64,000 nucleotides of DNA from Bemisia tabaci (lineage: Eukaryota > Arthropoda > Insecta > Hemiptera > Aleyrodidae), in the NCBI RefSeq assembly GCF_918797505.1, contig NC_092801.1, forward strand, positions 18,909,731-18,973,730. Reading direction: 5' to 3'. Both the position numbers and the translations under genes were made by a program. Each line of letters begins with the position of its first letter. Within the stretch, counting starts at the first letter, position 1. Below the pieces are notes generated by a model that was not told the DNA's origin, did no database searches, and saw only the letters and a list, made by a program, of their open reading frames with translations. Positions 1 to 11,689 of this stretch are shown in pieces.

Positions 1-1300
1 ATTCAGCATGACGCAGACTTTCTCTCATTCAAGTTACAAAACAATGTGAGCCAAAATTTCCCGCCTGATTCGACAGTTATATTTCCAGAAAATTTCCGTT
101 TACCGAAGATTTCCCCAGGTTTTTTCGAGTCACCAATTCCAATGTTTCTTTTGAAACAACTTTGTAATATTTTACGAGAGCGACACCCAAACGTTGGAGA
201 CCAAGGTCAAGGAAATTTCACCGTACCTGTGTCCATAACTTCATCAGCAGTGCTGTAAGTCATTGTTATAGGTCTGGGTGTACGTTTCAAAGGTGACGCT
301 TTAATAAGTTTACGTTTATGGGTGCATGCAATTGCAAAACACGTGATATTACAAATAAGTTGATGGAAAACATATACCAAATATGAGATTTTAGGGTTAA
401 AAATGCCTCCGAGGAAAGATAACAGAATTTTTTCCGGGGTTTTAGTCATTTCAAAATTCGCGTGCTACAACTCATCAGGCATATGCATGACTCTCCGTGA
501 TTCTCTCTTCGTTCAAAAGCATGGAAAAAAAGTTATTCTAACGTTAATTATCCGTCATACATTGAATAAAATCCTTTTCAGTTTTTAGATACATTTAATT
601 GGATTTTAAAGTCACCCTTAACGTGTCAAAGTGTTCCGTGAAAAATTAAATTAACGTTTTTAATGAAAGTGCAAGACTCGTCCGAATTTTTTGTTTGCTA
701 TGTGTTTTTATTTTTTTTTTGCCCAACAATCGATGCGAAATGCGGTGTGATTATTTTTTTTTCAGAAGTAGAATACTGGAAAACTGAATAAAATGGCTTA
801 TAAAAGATAACGATTGATTTAGAATAATGACGAGAATTAATTGCCGGGAAATACATCCAGACGTGGAGTTACGTTTAAAACGGGACTACGGTCTCTTCCC
901 GGTCAGTAAAACAGTAAAGCATGAAAAATAAACGACAAGCAAGGACTTTTACATAACTTACACAAAATAGAAGTGTCTGTGGTCGTAAAGTAAAAAACCA
1001 CTAGGCACCCTAGAAAACCAGGAAGCTAGGCTCACAAAAACCTGTCCTCAAATTGTGCCATTTTGAGTCCACGCCTTACACGTCTGTTTAATGACCAGTG
1101 GTCACCGGTGCGTAACAGGACCGTTCTCTTATGGATACGGCATTTTCCTTAACGTTAAATAGTGTGCATCTGACGTGAGGTAAAAACGATGAATTGAAGC
1201 AATGTCCAAGTGGTATTTAGATACTACTTGAGAACTTGCATGGAAAAAATGAAGGTAAGGGCCTTTTAAGAATTTTGCCCGAGAACTTTTATTTTTCTTG
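1..1300. other. No gene or repeat recognised
   Basis: AT-rich DNA with only short chance reading frames. I see no terminal inverted repeats, tandem repeats or splice-like signals here. Confidence 0.5.
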
Positions 1301-1315
1301 TCTGATTTTTTGAGT

Positions 1316-1525
1316 CAGGGCACTGGATCCAAGAGACTCTTTTCCAGTGCAGGGTTTCGTTTTGATTCAAGTAAAACTCCGATTGAATCAAGAGTATTTT
1401 TCTCATCTAATTATTTCAGAGTCTGGACTCTAGATCTACTAAAAAGTCGCAGGAAATTCTCCACTTTTGATCCATCAACCCTGTTTGTAAATGCCACCCT
1501 AGTTTCAGTTGGATTCAGTGTCTAG
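1316..1525. repeat. Family-A-related fragment
   Basis: Contains CACTGGATCCAAGAGAC, TTTTCCAGTGCAGGG, GATTGAATCAAGAGTATTTT and AGAGTCTGGACTCTAGATC in the order seen in one half of the family A foldbacks. It also shares the TCCAGTGCAGGGTTTCG segment with the tandem array at 2607. It looks like one array unit in reverse orientation, separated from the array. Confidence 0.6.
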
Positions 1526-1742
1526 ACCTTTAAACTTCTTCATGTCTTTAAAATTCCACGCGCACTTCTAATTTACATTCAATCCCAACGTACCAGGATA
1601 TTTCAAGTCGAGGAAGTTTCATGAGGTAGCATCTTTTAAAATGCAGCCTTTGAAACGTTTCAGCAAATTTGAATTGTGAATTATATTAACAAGGAAATTT
1701 TAGACTAAATCCACTAAGCTAATTTTGAATGGATTGTGCAGA

Positions 1743-2135
1743 TGTCGCAGGCAAATAGTGAATTCAGGCATTTTGTCAAATGCTCAGGCAGATAGTCAAA
1801 TTTTAACAGTCGACAAACTTTTGTGAATTTATGGCGAAGAGCTCACGGTTTTTCACTATTTTTGGAAAAATAACTCATCAAACCTGTTGAAACTCCAAAC
1901 ATTTTGTACTTTACGACCTGCTGAAAATTTCAAGATTAGTGTCTCTTCAGGAGCTAAATATTGTTTAAAATACTATTGTGTGTGCACATTTTTACTGAGA
2001 ATTTTTTCTTGCAGGAGCAGTGAATTATTTTGTCTGAAATCAGGAAAAGAATCAGAATTTCAATCTAAGTCAGAATATTTGTCTATTTGCCTAGGCATTT
2101 GACAAAATGCCTGATTTTGCTATTCGCCTGCGACA
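1743..2135. mobile_element. Family J foldback MITE, copy 1
   Basis: Inverted ends TGTCGCAGGCAAATAG and CTATTCGCCTGCGACA are followed inward by matching AGGCATTTTGTCAAATG and CATTTGACAAAATGCCT. A second copy lies at 24221-24658. The flanks CAGA and CAAA are consistent with a decayed 4-bp duplication. The superfamily is not assignable from the ends alone. Confidence 0.7.
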
Positions 2136-2199
2136 CAAATAATTTTGATTTTGCAAGGTCGATAATCACCATACTTCTACTGCACTGAACTTCGCCGTA

Positions 2200-2606
2200 C
2201 TTAGACGAAAATCGCAATGCTTCGGAACGGCGACGAAAATGATAAGACGACCGTGGCGGGTTGTAGTGGCGGAAAAATTCCTGAACCCGGAAGCGTGGCG
2301 CCGAACGTCAAAACTATCGGAGATGTCACGTAACGGGAAAATAAACGCTCTGACGTCAGGAATAAATGCATGAGCGAAACATTTCCCGCGGCGCTTTCCG
2401 CGTCTTCATTCCGGTCCCCACGGCGCGTGCGCGAAGGGACGCGTCAGGAGGAAACTCTCTTGTTAAATCCGCGGAAATCGGAGGAAGCCTCGCATTATTG
2501 AAATTTAAGTTTGCGTCAGCGCAGTTGCGCCGCCGGCACGTGGCTCCGTGCCTGACCCACAGTGTCGGCTTTCATCATTTTTCACGTCTGCAGCCAAGCA
2601 ACGCAC
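2200..2606. other. CpG-rich block, no gene recognised
   Basis: GC content and CpG density rise sharply here (GGCGCCGAACG, GCGCGTGCGCGAAGG). A TGACGTCA palindrome and a TGACGTCAG motif are not clustered as at 7.5 kb. The reading frame through it has no family resemblance and runs into the repeat array. Confidence 0.35.
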
Positions 2607-3130
2607 CGGAAAGTCTCGTGGATCCAGAGTCCGAACTCTTAAAATATTAGACAAGAAAAATACTCCTGATCCAATCGGATTTTACTTCAATCAAAACGAA
2701 GCCCTAAACTGGAAAAAAGTCTCTTGGATCCTGAGTCCAGATTTTGAAAAAATTCGACAAGAAAAAATGATACATTCGACAATGATACTTGAATCAAAAA
2801 CGAAACCCTGCACTGGAAGAAAGTCCCTTAGATCCAGAGTGCAGACTCTTGAATAATTAGACAAGAAAAATACCCTAGATCCAATCGGATTTTACTTTAA
2901 TCAAAACGAAACCCTGAGCTGGAGAAAAGTCTCTTGGATCCAGAGTCAAAACTTTTACAAAATTCGACAAGAAAAGTAATACTCTCGATACATGAATCAA
3001 AAACGAAACCCTGAGCTGGGAAAAACGTCTCTTGGATCCAGAGTCAAAACTTTTAAGAAATTCGACAAGAAAAATAATTCTCTTGATACCTGAATCAAAA
3101 ACGCAACCCTGCACTGGAAAAAAGTCTCTT
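2607..3130 (+). repeat. Five-unit tandem array derived from family A
   Basis: Five units of about 105 bp start near 2608, 2718, 2819, 2925 and 3025. Each opens with AAGTCTCTTGGATCCAGAGT and ends with an ACCCTGCACTGGAAAA-like segment. Two unit types occur: units 1 and 3 carry TTAGACAAGAAAAATAC plus CCAATCGGATTTTACTT, and units 2, 4 and 5 carry ATTCGACAAGAAAA plus TGAATCAAAAACG. The motifs are those of one arm of the family A foldback, so the array looks like a half-MITE amplified in tandem. Confidence 0.7.
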
Positions 3131-3970
3131 GTCTTTACAAAAAAGGTGGAAACTTCGTCTTCTCTGGTTTTTTCTTGAAGCACATGCAGTGTGCACAATA
3201 ATATTCGCAACCGGTCGCTGTTTCCATGGAGAATGGCGACTTCTAGTCCTACGAGATGACTAACGCTGGATATTAGCTCATCGCGGCCACACGCCACACG
3301 GCGTGGCGCGCATAACGCAACGTGGATAACGCTGTCAACTGGGCACAGTGCCACATACGCCGCGAAATTACGATATATCCTCGAGTAAAATTGAAAACAG
3401 CTAGTTTCCGATTTCAGTCGGAGAGATAAATGACTGCAGACTCAAAGAGCGTAGCTCAGAAGATTTGAAATTATATATATCGATAGCTGTGCAAAACCAC
3501 GCATATCCATTGCGGTGTTTTAAAATCTCGGCTCCTTTTTCATTATTTTGACGACAATCCCTGGGACTTTAAGAGAGGCATCAACATCCTCAGGAGTAGG
3601 TTGGCTGGTCGGAATTCTCCACAATTTACCACAAGATCAGCAACGCGAAACGACGGATCTTCGAATAGGCAACTATTACAGCACGGAGGAGGCTATCTGG
3701 CCTACCTTGGAAATTGAAGGCGAAATGGTGAGGGACACTGCTCACCCACTCTTTCTTGCATGTCGGGAAAGGACTTCACCACTCACTCACGGAAGTAGTG
3801 CAATACAGGGAGACAAGTTTCATTTGATTTCAAAATTCCCTAACTTTTCAATGTTTTTCTCACAAGATTTCTCATGAAAATTTTGGTTGATGAATGTTGA
3901 GTGAGAAATCTCATAAAATTTGAAACATGCTAAGTTTTGGCTGGATGAAACAAGTTAAAGGCTCCAAAGC
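3131..3970. other. No gene recognised
   Basis: Mixed-composition DNA. A 109-codon frame starting at 3548 shows no motif I recognise. No repeat ends found. Confidence 0.4.
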
Positions 3971-4221
3971 AAAATTCCCTGACGGATCAGAGTTGACAAA
4001 ATTCTCTGACTTTTAAAGGACTTGTAATCCTCTATTAATTGACGATATGCCAGATGGTTAAAAAAACATGATTAGAAATAGTTTTCAGGCTTTGTAGTTC
4101 GAAACGTCAAACCCGTTCTGGAGAGAAAATAAATGTGACTTTACAATTTTTCCCTCACACTTTCGTCCTCATCCCTGGCATTTCCCGGTTTTCCCAGTAT
4201 TCCCCGACTATGGCAACCCTG
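3971..4221 (+). mobile_element. Family C repeat, copy 1
   Basis: Carries AATTCCCTGAC at the left and, at the right, CATTTCCCGGTTTTCCC followed by a terminal TGGCAACCCTG. Interior blocks (GATATGCCAGATGG, AATAGTTTTCAGGC, TCTGGAGAG.AAATAAA) recur in the copies at 8508, 14512 and 53035. The terminal CAACCCTG resembles hAT-type ends (CAGGGTTG on the other strand), but no clear target duplication is visible. Confidence 0.6.
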
Positions 4222-6764
4222 ACCACGGAATCTCCCATATTGAATTTACCTGGTACACATTTTCACTGGTTGCTCTGCGCAAAAAAATCGACTGAACCGA
4301 GATAGTCCGAGTTCTTCTCTACCGGCGAGGCGTCTGGCAACACAGTATTCGAGTAGGCTGAGTCACATTCGACTCAGAACCCCGTTTCTTGGCAGTGGCA
4401 GCGGATCTAACATCCGGCCGAGAATCAAACGTTTGGTCTGGAACGCACTAAAAAACTTATCACTATCAGTAGCCACGGCCTATATAAGGTTGAATGCCCT
4501 CTTCAACAAAGCCTGCTGATTATTGCATCGAACTTTCCTGGACCGATTAGATCAGCTAAAAGGAAATGGAAGAGTAGAGAGAATATACCAAACTAAAAAT
4601 GAATTTACCTACGTTTTTTTTGAAGAAAGAAAAAATAAAGAAGTTTTGACCGTGCCAGTTTCTATTCTTTGTTGAGAGATCAAATCACTCGGGGAAAAAG
4701 GGGAAAGTCGGTGAGACAAACAGCTTTTCCACTGATCAATTGCTGCCAGGAATTCTGTTCTTCGATAGTCTTTCCGATAGTTTCACTGTTTTTGTTGCGA
4801 CAAAAAGTTCATGACATTAACAGTAAAATTATTGAGCAGATGGTTAAATGACAGGGAATTTCCAGTTGTTATTTTTCGCCTGGGAAATTGGTAAATTTAT
4901 AAACTTTTTTTTTCAGTGCGCAGTGTGTTAGAGCATGTGAACTATGACGTCTAACAGACAATGTATAGGAAACCTGATTGTTCTCTTCATTCCCACTCTT
5001 TTCCTGAGTAGATTAATAAACGACAAAAAATCACATAGTGCTCCAATTTAAATGTGATTCGTGGAGATACTGACTAAGCGGTTGAAATGAGAGAGAAAAA
5101 ATTGGAAAATAACATGCGATATATTCCATTGATTAGTGAAAATGTTCGAACGAAGTCTGAAGACATGAACTGAATCACTGATGAGACAGAAAAAGAGGTG
5201 GTTTTATCTACTCTCACCAACGCTGCATCAATTGGACGATTTCAACCAAAAACAGCGTATCTATATACGACATTGGCTGATTTCCTCTCTCGGTTCAATC
5301 CTTCAAATTGGAGCGTTATGCTTAACGCAAGCATATGTTGCAGCGTAACGCTTCGAAACGTACCTACTGTTAATTTTATGGTGATGAGGAAAATAAGGAA
5401 CGTGAAAAATTTCCTGTTGGAGCAGGAGGACTTCATGTTTAATAGGTCGGGACAAGAATTTCTCGTTTGAATAATAACGGGCAGCCTCCTTGTTTCAAAC
5501 AGAGTTCCGGTTACTTTAGAAACACATTTTTTCGCTTAAAAAAGTTTTTGGTGGACTTGAGGAGAATGCCAGTTGCCGCATGTTAAACAAAAGGATACTT
5601 GTCTTATTATTAGTATACTCATAAATGTTTTCATTACTTTCCACGTGAAAAAATAAACACAGAATTGGGCTAATTCTGTTGTGGTTGGACTGATTCTAAT
5701 TAGTACCGCTCGACTGCCCATAAAATTTAGGAAAATAGAAAATTAGGAAGCGACCAAGGAGTTGCCACTGCCATAAAATTTTACGCAGATGACGAAATCA
5801 GGTGCTTAATAAAAATTATACCTAGACTTTTTTGCGCAACCGTCTTGGAGCGAGGGAACAAAGCTGCGTGCATTATCCCGTTTTTCATTGTTTTAAAATT
5901 AGGCAGCATACTATCTGACTGACCTTCCCTCTTAATTGCATAAGTCGCTGGACAACGGGGCGGGAAAAAATGGAATTACGCATGGGTTTCATAAAAAACG
6001 AGATAACCAAATCAAAACTTAACGAGTAGGAAAAGAAACCACCATGCATATTAACCAGATGGTGCTGAGCTTTGACTTATCTGCAGAGGGAAAAAATATA
6101 ATTCCTCGACCGATTTGATAATATTGTTGCGAGTATTAGACAAAAACTGGACTCATCCAGAGGAAAATGGAAGAACTGCGCATTATAAGCAGTAGATAAG
6201 ATAAAGTCACAGAATACAAAAAGGATGAGCGTTGATGGTATGAAGTTTTGAAAAATTATATTTTAAGCAAACGCAGTAACAGATAACGCTACGAACTTCG
6301 TTGGGAATGAAATTAGCTTCGGAGACGAGAAATTATCAAAGGCAGGGTGAGAATAATTTGACAGAAGCGAGTTTTAACGTCACGTCGAAGAGATGAGATA
6401 ATTTCGGGAAGGAATATTCGAATCGGCTGGAACAAACGTCCGCTGCAAAAATATGTATTGAAGAAAAATAAATATGAAACAATTAAAAACAAACCTGGTC
6501 CTTGTAGACATTAAGAGTACTTTAAAACTTTAGAGATTCTATTGGAAATTTTAAAATGCAATTTTTTTCGTTTAAGTTGACAAAAATAGCTGTATTAAAA
6601 ATTATACCTCCGTGGAAATAGGTCCTTATACGGTGATATATTCTTATTTTTTTCTCGAAACATACGCTATTTATCCCTACACTTTGGACAAAATTTCCTT
6701 GTTTAAAGATTAAATAACGGACAAGGGCATACAGTAGCGGGTTGAAAATGACAAGAAGGTTGGT
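4222..6764. other. 2.5 kb without recognisable gene or repeat
   Basis: AT-rich, with only frames under 91 codons. A purine-rich section at 6170-6480 has no periodicity I could establish. Confidence 0.4.
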
Positions 6765-7110
6765 AGCAGTTGGAGAATTAATGATATTTTAGTAATAAAG
6801 AATTTGCAGGTGTCTACAATTAGATGAATTTCGTGTTTAAGTGGAAACTACTAAGTGAACTGAACACGAGGATACCCTTGGTCATTGAATTTAACAATTA
6901 TTGGAGGAGATATGACAAATGATCTAATTTGCTAAAATACATGTGTTTAAATGGGAAATGCCGCCAGATGGAGTCACTAGGCGGTGCATTTTCTTACTAT
7001 TGAATATATTTTTATACTATTTCCCATATCTGAAAAAATGTATAAAAAATACTGTGAAATCGGCTCTTCGAGCACTTTCAGATGAAGCAGTATAATATTT
7101 GCATGCAAAT
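6765..7110 (-). repeat. Family H repeat, copy 1
   Basis: Reverse-strand match to 35685-36500. Shared blocks include GGGAAATGCCGCCAGATG, CACTAGGCGGTGCATTTTC, ACAATTATTGGAGGAGATAT and CTACTAAGTGAACTGAACAC. No inverted ends are visible. This copy lacks the family A insertions seen in copies 2 and 3, so it supplies an approximate empty site for the insertion at 35438. Confidence 0.6.
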
Positions 7111-7124
7111 TCTCCATTGGTTTG

Positions 7125-7200
7125 ATGTGTCAGAAATTCCCTGACCTTCCCCGGTCGCCGAAAATTCCCTGAGTTCCCCTGATTTCCCCGGTTTCCCAAA
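7125..7200 (+). repeat. Family C 3' fragment
   Basis: AAATTCCCTGACCTTCCCCGG and GATTTCCCCGGTTTCCC match the right end of the family C repeat. The interior is missing. Confidence 0.5.
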
Positions 7201-7204
7201 CCGC

Positions 7205-7970
7205 CGTCAGTCCCGCGTCCATCACATCAAAACTTCATTTTCTGACGTTCCGCCGTGTCCGCTAATTGTAAGACCGCCTCACATCCGATCGGGAAACTCT
7301 GCTACGCGTCCGCGCCTACGGTACCCGATACAGTTCCTTCCGCTACGCTCGCAGCGACTTCCGCCTAATAACGGAGCCTCCGCCGACTTCCAGGTCACCG
7401 GGCATCGCGTCGCGGCGCGCGCGCTGGCCCTGCGTCCCCGGAACCCGGATCGGCGCGGCGTCTAACGGCGTCGCCGGCCAAGGTCGCGGATTCCGATGAC
7501 GTCACGGCCGTCCGTGACGTCACGCGGAAGCCGCCCACCGCCGCGCCGCCGCTGACCGAGTCACCGCGACGCGGGATCGCTCGTCCGTCGACGCCGGATC
7601 GTGCTGGAAAATCATCGTTTCCCCACGTTCGAAAATATCCGTATTTTTTCGCACGACCTGACTCGTTCTCATCGCGGGCGATTTCTAGGCGGGACGGGGG
7701 GAGGGGGGTGACACGCGCGGCTCCCCCGCCGTTGCCGGATGCACCGGAATTCGCGGCGGGTTGGACCGGAATCGCCGGACGGGGGGGGGGGGGGGAGGAG
7801 AGGGGGGAGCGGCGGCGGAGGCAGACGGTTGCAAGGTCCTTTCGAGCGGTGAGCGCCGTTCAAGTTCAAGATTTTGGCGGAAACGAACTCGCTCGAGCCG
7901 CGTTGCCGTCGACGAGGGCTTACGATTCACGATTTAACGTCGTTGAACGTCGTGTGACGTGAAATAATTC
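7205..7970. promoter_or_regulatory. CpG-rich block with two CRE palindromes
   Basis: About 750 bp of high GC and high CpG. TGACGTCA occurs at 7497-7504 and again at 7515-7522, 18 bp apart, which is a typical ATF/CREB-family binding palindrome. The run of G at 7780-7795 is low complexity. No transcript or coding content is recognisable. It could be an intronic enhancer or promoter, or simply a GC-rich repeat. Confidence 0.35.
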
Positions 7971-8119
7971 TGTAGAAGTGAAATGGCACCCCTTCTAGGT
8001 TTCACCCCAGTTCACTCCCTAAAGTCTTCCTCTACGTGGGTTTTTCGAGTTTTGGGGGCCCCTGAATCACTTGTCAGAATTGCTGGGGTGCTTCCTAGCT
8101 CCTAGCATTCCGGGTTACA

Positions 8120-8475
8120 CACGGAGAAAAAAATCTCGTGCGTGGGACCCGAAGTTTAGGTCATATGGATCTCTGACGTTTTCGGATCGAGCATCTGAAC
8201 ACTTTAGGTCTAGCTGCTGAGGTTCGGATCACACATCTGAAACTTCAGTTCTTACATCTGAAGTACTTCAGATGTGAGAACCGAAGTTTTTCGGATGTGA
8301 GAACCGAAGTACTTCAGATATGAAAACCGAAGTACTTCAGATGTAAGAACTGAAGTTTCAGATGTGTGATCCAAACCTCAGCAGCTGGACCTAAAGTGTA
8401 CAGATGTTCAATCCGAAAACCTCAGAGATCCATATGACCTAAACTTCGGATCCCACGCACGAAGTTTTTTTTCTC
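8120..8475. mobile_element. Foldback element with CACGGAGAAAAAAA end
   Basis: A near-perfect palindrome: TCGTGCGTGGGACCCGAAG and CATATGGATCTCTGACG on the left return inverted on the right up to ATCCCACGCACGAAG. The centre carries repeats of ACTTCAGATGTGAGAACCG in alternating orientation. Its left end resembles that of family A and of the elements at 14633, 49432 and 60439, but the interior is unrelated. Confidence 0.7.
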
Positions 8476-8507
8476 AAAAATTGCCACAAAAATTAGGAAA
8501 TGAAATT

Positions 8508-8773
8508 TCTCGATTTCTTTGACACATTTGAGTGAAGTTCCCTGAAAATTGAAGATATGCCGTACGGCCAATAATACATAATTTGAAATAGTTTTAAGCA
8601 AAAATTCCTTGTTCTAGACGTCAATCCATTCTAGAGAGCGAATAAAGGTAAATTAACAATTTGTTCCTGACACTGTCGACATCTTCCCTGACATTTCCAG
8701 GTTTTCCCTTAATTTTTAAAATTTCCTTGCCATTTCCCTTTTCTCCGAGTATTCCCTGACTGTGACAACCCTG
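8508..8773 (+). mobile_element. Family C repeat, copy 2
   Basis: Shows GATATGCCGTACGGCC, AATAGTTTTAAGC, CATTCTAGAGAGCG, CTGACATTTCCAGG and the terminal CTGACTGTGACAACCCTG. It begins directly after the foldback at 8120. Confidence 0.6.
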
Positions 8774-9058
8774 AATATACCGTTAGAGCACATCTCAACG
8801 GTAAAAAAGGTCCAAAAACGGTCAAAATCATGCGATCCTCGACAGGAGAAACAGTCTAAAGAGACCAACGCAGATCGAGAGACCCACGATGACGCGACGG
8901 CAACGCGACGACTCATCCCGTCGACTCTTCCTCGTCGCAAGTTGGCACCACTGACGGATATTAATCATAAAAATTATTCAAGATCAAGGCCGCTATACCG
9001 TACAGGTGAGCGCCTGCGCGCTGGCACCGGGAAAACGCCGCCGGCGCATCTCCCGCTT

Positions 9059-9120
9059 TAAGGAAAAACGACGAAAGAACATTCCGAAGTTGCCGAATTT
9101 CTCCTGATAGAAACCGAAAA
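9059..9120 (+). repeat. Family D left-end fragment
   Basis: AAGGAAAAACGACGAAAGAAC and GTTGCCGAATTTCTCCTG match the left part of family D. It is cut off where family E begins. Confidence 0.5.
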
Positions 9121-9625
9121 GGAGATGTTGCATGTGTGAGGGATTTGCGATTTGACTGTTGTTTCTTATGTAAAAGTTCGCGAGAAGCACGATGGTGCCA
9201 CTGGTTTTCTCTGAAATCAACTCCCAAGCTCAGAAAAAGCTCTCAAGTTGAGGCCAAAATGGCGGGGATATCCCACGCTATCCTGAGAGTCCACCTCGAC
9301 ATCAAGACAAACTCTCCATGCAAAGATAGGGAGCAAATACATTGACAGGGCTGCCACTTCATTTGGGACCTCCAAAACTGAAAAGACGGCAACCCTGCTA
9401 ATGTATTTGCTCCCTATCTTTGCATGGGGAGTTAGTCTTGATGTAGAGGTGGCCTCTCACGGTAGGGCGGGATATCCCCTCCATTTTGGCCTGACTTCGA
9501 GAGCTTTTTTTGAGCTTGGGGGTTGGTTTCAGAGAAAACCAGTAGCACCATCGTGTTTCTCGCGAACTTTTACATAAGAAACAGCAGTCAAATCGCAAAT
9601 CCCTCACACATGCAACATCTCCATT
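9121..9625. mobile_element. Family E foldback element, copy 1
   Basis: A long inverted repeat. The arm running from GAGATGTTGCATGTGTGAGG through CTCCATGCAAAGATAGGG returns in reverse complement to CACACATGCAACATCTCCATT. The short centre includes GACAGGGCTGCCACTT. Arms are about 220 bp. No transposase is encoded. Three further large copies lie in this window. Confidence 0.8.
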
Positions 9626-9775
9626 GTGTGTGAAAATGTTTTGATCGATTTGTTACCCCTTAAGACACATTTTAGCTGATTACAAAACGTTTTTCTTCAA
9701 ATTTTCCACTGATTGTGAGTCTCGTTGATGACCTAGGCAAGTTAGAGAAAATTCGGCACCTTTTGAGTGCTGTGC

Positions 9776-9806
9776 ACTTACGGCGTTTCTCCTTAGCACA
9801 GCCGTG
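9776..9806. repeat. Family D right-end fragment
   Basis: ACGGCGTTTCTCCTTAGCACAG matches the right terminus of family D, but no left end pairs with it nearby. Confidence 0.4.
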
Positions 9807-9869
9807 TTTACTCCGAAAACGCCGGGACTTACTGTTGAAGGGGACAAACGCGTCATAGAGATGAGCGTC

Positions 9870-9997
9870 CAAATGGGCGTATTTCTGTCAAACTGAACTA
9901 TGTGCATTATGACGTGAGCCCTGTTATGCATATATTCTTATGGGTCTGATGGCTTATGTCTTAACGCACCAAGTTCCGTTTGGCAGAAATACGTCCA
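9870..9997. mobile_element. Family I short foldback MITE, copy 1
   Basis: Arms GTATTTCTGTCAAACTGAAC and GTTCCGTTTGGCAGAAATAC pair in inverted order around an ATTATGACGTGAGCCCTG centre. A second, better-preserved copy lies at 16677. Confidence 0.65.
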
Positions 9998-10731
9998 AAT
10001 GGTCATAATGAATGAGGATTTTTGGGTAAACGACCGATTATGGAAGATTGATTTGCAGAAATCTCGGGCTCCCCGACCGGGAACCAACCGGTCGAATTAT
10101 GCGGGCGTTGTTTTCGTCGGAACGATGAGGTGATTTCGTTCGGATGATGTTCGTCGAGCCTTAAAATAGAAATCTCGCGTGCATTTCGGATTCAAATATA
10201 CGGGTCAGCGTGGAATTATGACAGAAACAAGATGGTGCTACTCATTCTCTTTCAAATCAATTCAAAGCTCAAAAATAGCTCTCGAAGAAAGCGATCCACG
10301 CAGCGGGAAGCTTAGAAAACAACTCCTAAGCGAGATATGTGCTCTTAACACTGATTGAATGGAACAGAATGTCGCGTCTCTGAAATAAGGAGGTATCTTA
10401 ATTTCCACAACGTCGTTTTTTGACGCCATTTAAATAATGGTTATTGAAAATGCTCATAACTTCCTTTGGAGTTTTTTTTTTCTTTTTTTCTGCTGTTTAA
10501 TGGCTTTGTGTCTAAGCACCTGCAGCCAACTTTAGACTAGTGTGTATCTATCGAATGGAGGTTATACGTGATTTGGAACCGACTTTAAGGTGTGAGAAGC
10601 CAAAAGAAAAAAAATATAGAGACATGGAAAAAAAAGAGGGGTTGATAAAAAAGTAGAGTTGAATCCTTTGGAGTTGATTTCAGTAAGTTTCAAAAATTTG
10701 ATTTTTCGGCATGGATAAGTGGAAAAAGGAA

Positions 10732-10895
10732 ATTGATATCGATTGATCTGTCAATTAAACCTCTGAAAAAGGATCGATAAACGGGGTGTTCGCATCGAAC
10801 ACCTTAATGATCGATTCTTTACCATGGCTGTCATGGCGGCGCCAAATGGGGGAAATATCGATAATCGAAAATTCACTCTTCGCTGCTGCCTTTAA
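10732..10895. mobile_element. Family G (hAT-like MITE) degenerate copy
   Basis: Contains AAAAAGGATCGATAAACGGGG, TGTTCGCATCGAACACC and ATCGATTCTTTACCATGG in the order of the intact copy at 49657. The CAGTGGCG end is lost on the left and the right end is eroded. Confidence 0.55.
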
Positions 10896-11147
10896 GTGTG
10901 ACTCATCAGCGTTGGTTACCGCATAGTAAACCAGTGACGTCATCGATACATCGATCTATTATCACACTGCGTGCCCGGCTCTTGGCAACGTAACGTCAAA
11001 AGCCGTTCACTCGTGGCGCTACGTTCTTGTCGATCCAAGTCGATCGCTCCAAGGCGTGTCCGCGTGCCGCCTCGCGCGCGCTCTGACGGCGCCGAATCGC
11101 CACTAAAAACACTCATTTAAAACGGAATAACAAACCAAAATATAGTG

Positions 11148-11479
11148 TAGTCTCGATTAGAGTCCCTTTATACTGAGAGTCAAGACATTTTGAATCCATT
11201 TCTGATTGGTTCCCGTATTTTAGACCTCCGCAGTGTCACAAACGGGAATAAAGATTACATTTTCACCAATTGCAAAGATTATAATCTGGAATGGACCAGG
11301 GAATTACGGGTTCGGCAAGGAACAAACGGAATGAGAGGAGGAACGGAGAAAGGAATTCGAGAATGGGCCGATCAAAGATTACGAAAAACGTTCAATTTCT
11401 GTAATCTTTATTCCCGTTTGTGACATCCATGAGCCGAATTGTCTTGACTCTCAGTATAAAGGGACTCTAGTCTCGATTA
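11148..11479. mobile_element. 308-bp inverted-repeat element with 12-bp target duplication
   Basis: The element spans 11160-11467. Its ends GAGTCCCTTTATACTGAGAG and CTCTCAGTATAAAGGGACTC are perfect inverted repeats over about 28 bp. TAGTCTCGATTA stands on both sides (11148-11159 and 11468-11479). A second inner inverted pair, GTCACAAACGGGAATAAAGA, also matches. Long duplications of 8-11 bp suggest a Mutator-like origin, but 12 bp is long even for that, so chance extension of a shorter duplication is possible. Confidence 0.75.
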
Positions 11480-11480
11480 T

Positions 11481-11654
11481 CCGCGGTGCAGTGGCAAAAC
11501 GTGAATGTATCGATATTTCCCCATTGGAAGCTATGGCAAAGAATCGATCGTTATGGTATTCGTTGCCAATGCCCTGTTTATCGACCCTTTTCCAAAGGTT
11601 TAAAGGGCAGATCAATCGATATATCGCAAAGCACGCTACGCCATTGCCGCGATG
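11481..11654. mobile_element. Family G hAT MITE with 8-bp duplication
   Basis: The element spans 11489-11646, from CAGTGGCAAAACGTGAATG to its reverse-matching end ACGCTACGCCATTG. Flanks are CCGCGGTG and CCGCGATG, an 8-bp target duplication with one mismatch, as expected for hAT. It lies one base after the duplication of the preceding element. Confidence 0.75.
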
Positions 11655-11689
11655 ATTTGATTGGGACCGGTGCTACCGCGAGTAAGCGA

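Noticed and set aside
9000..9012. Plus-strand ACAG|GTGAGC
   Set aside because: No pyrimidine tract upstream. A donor-like match only.
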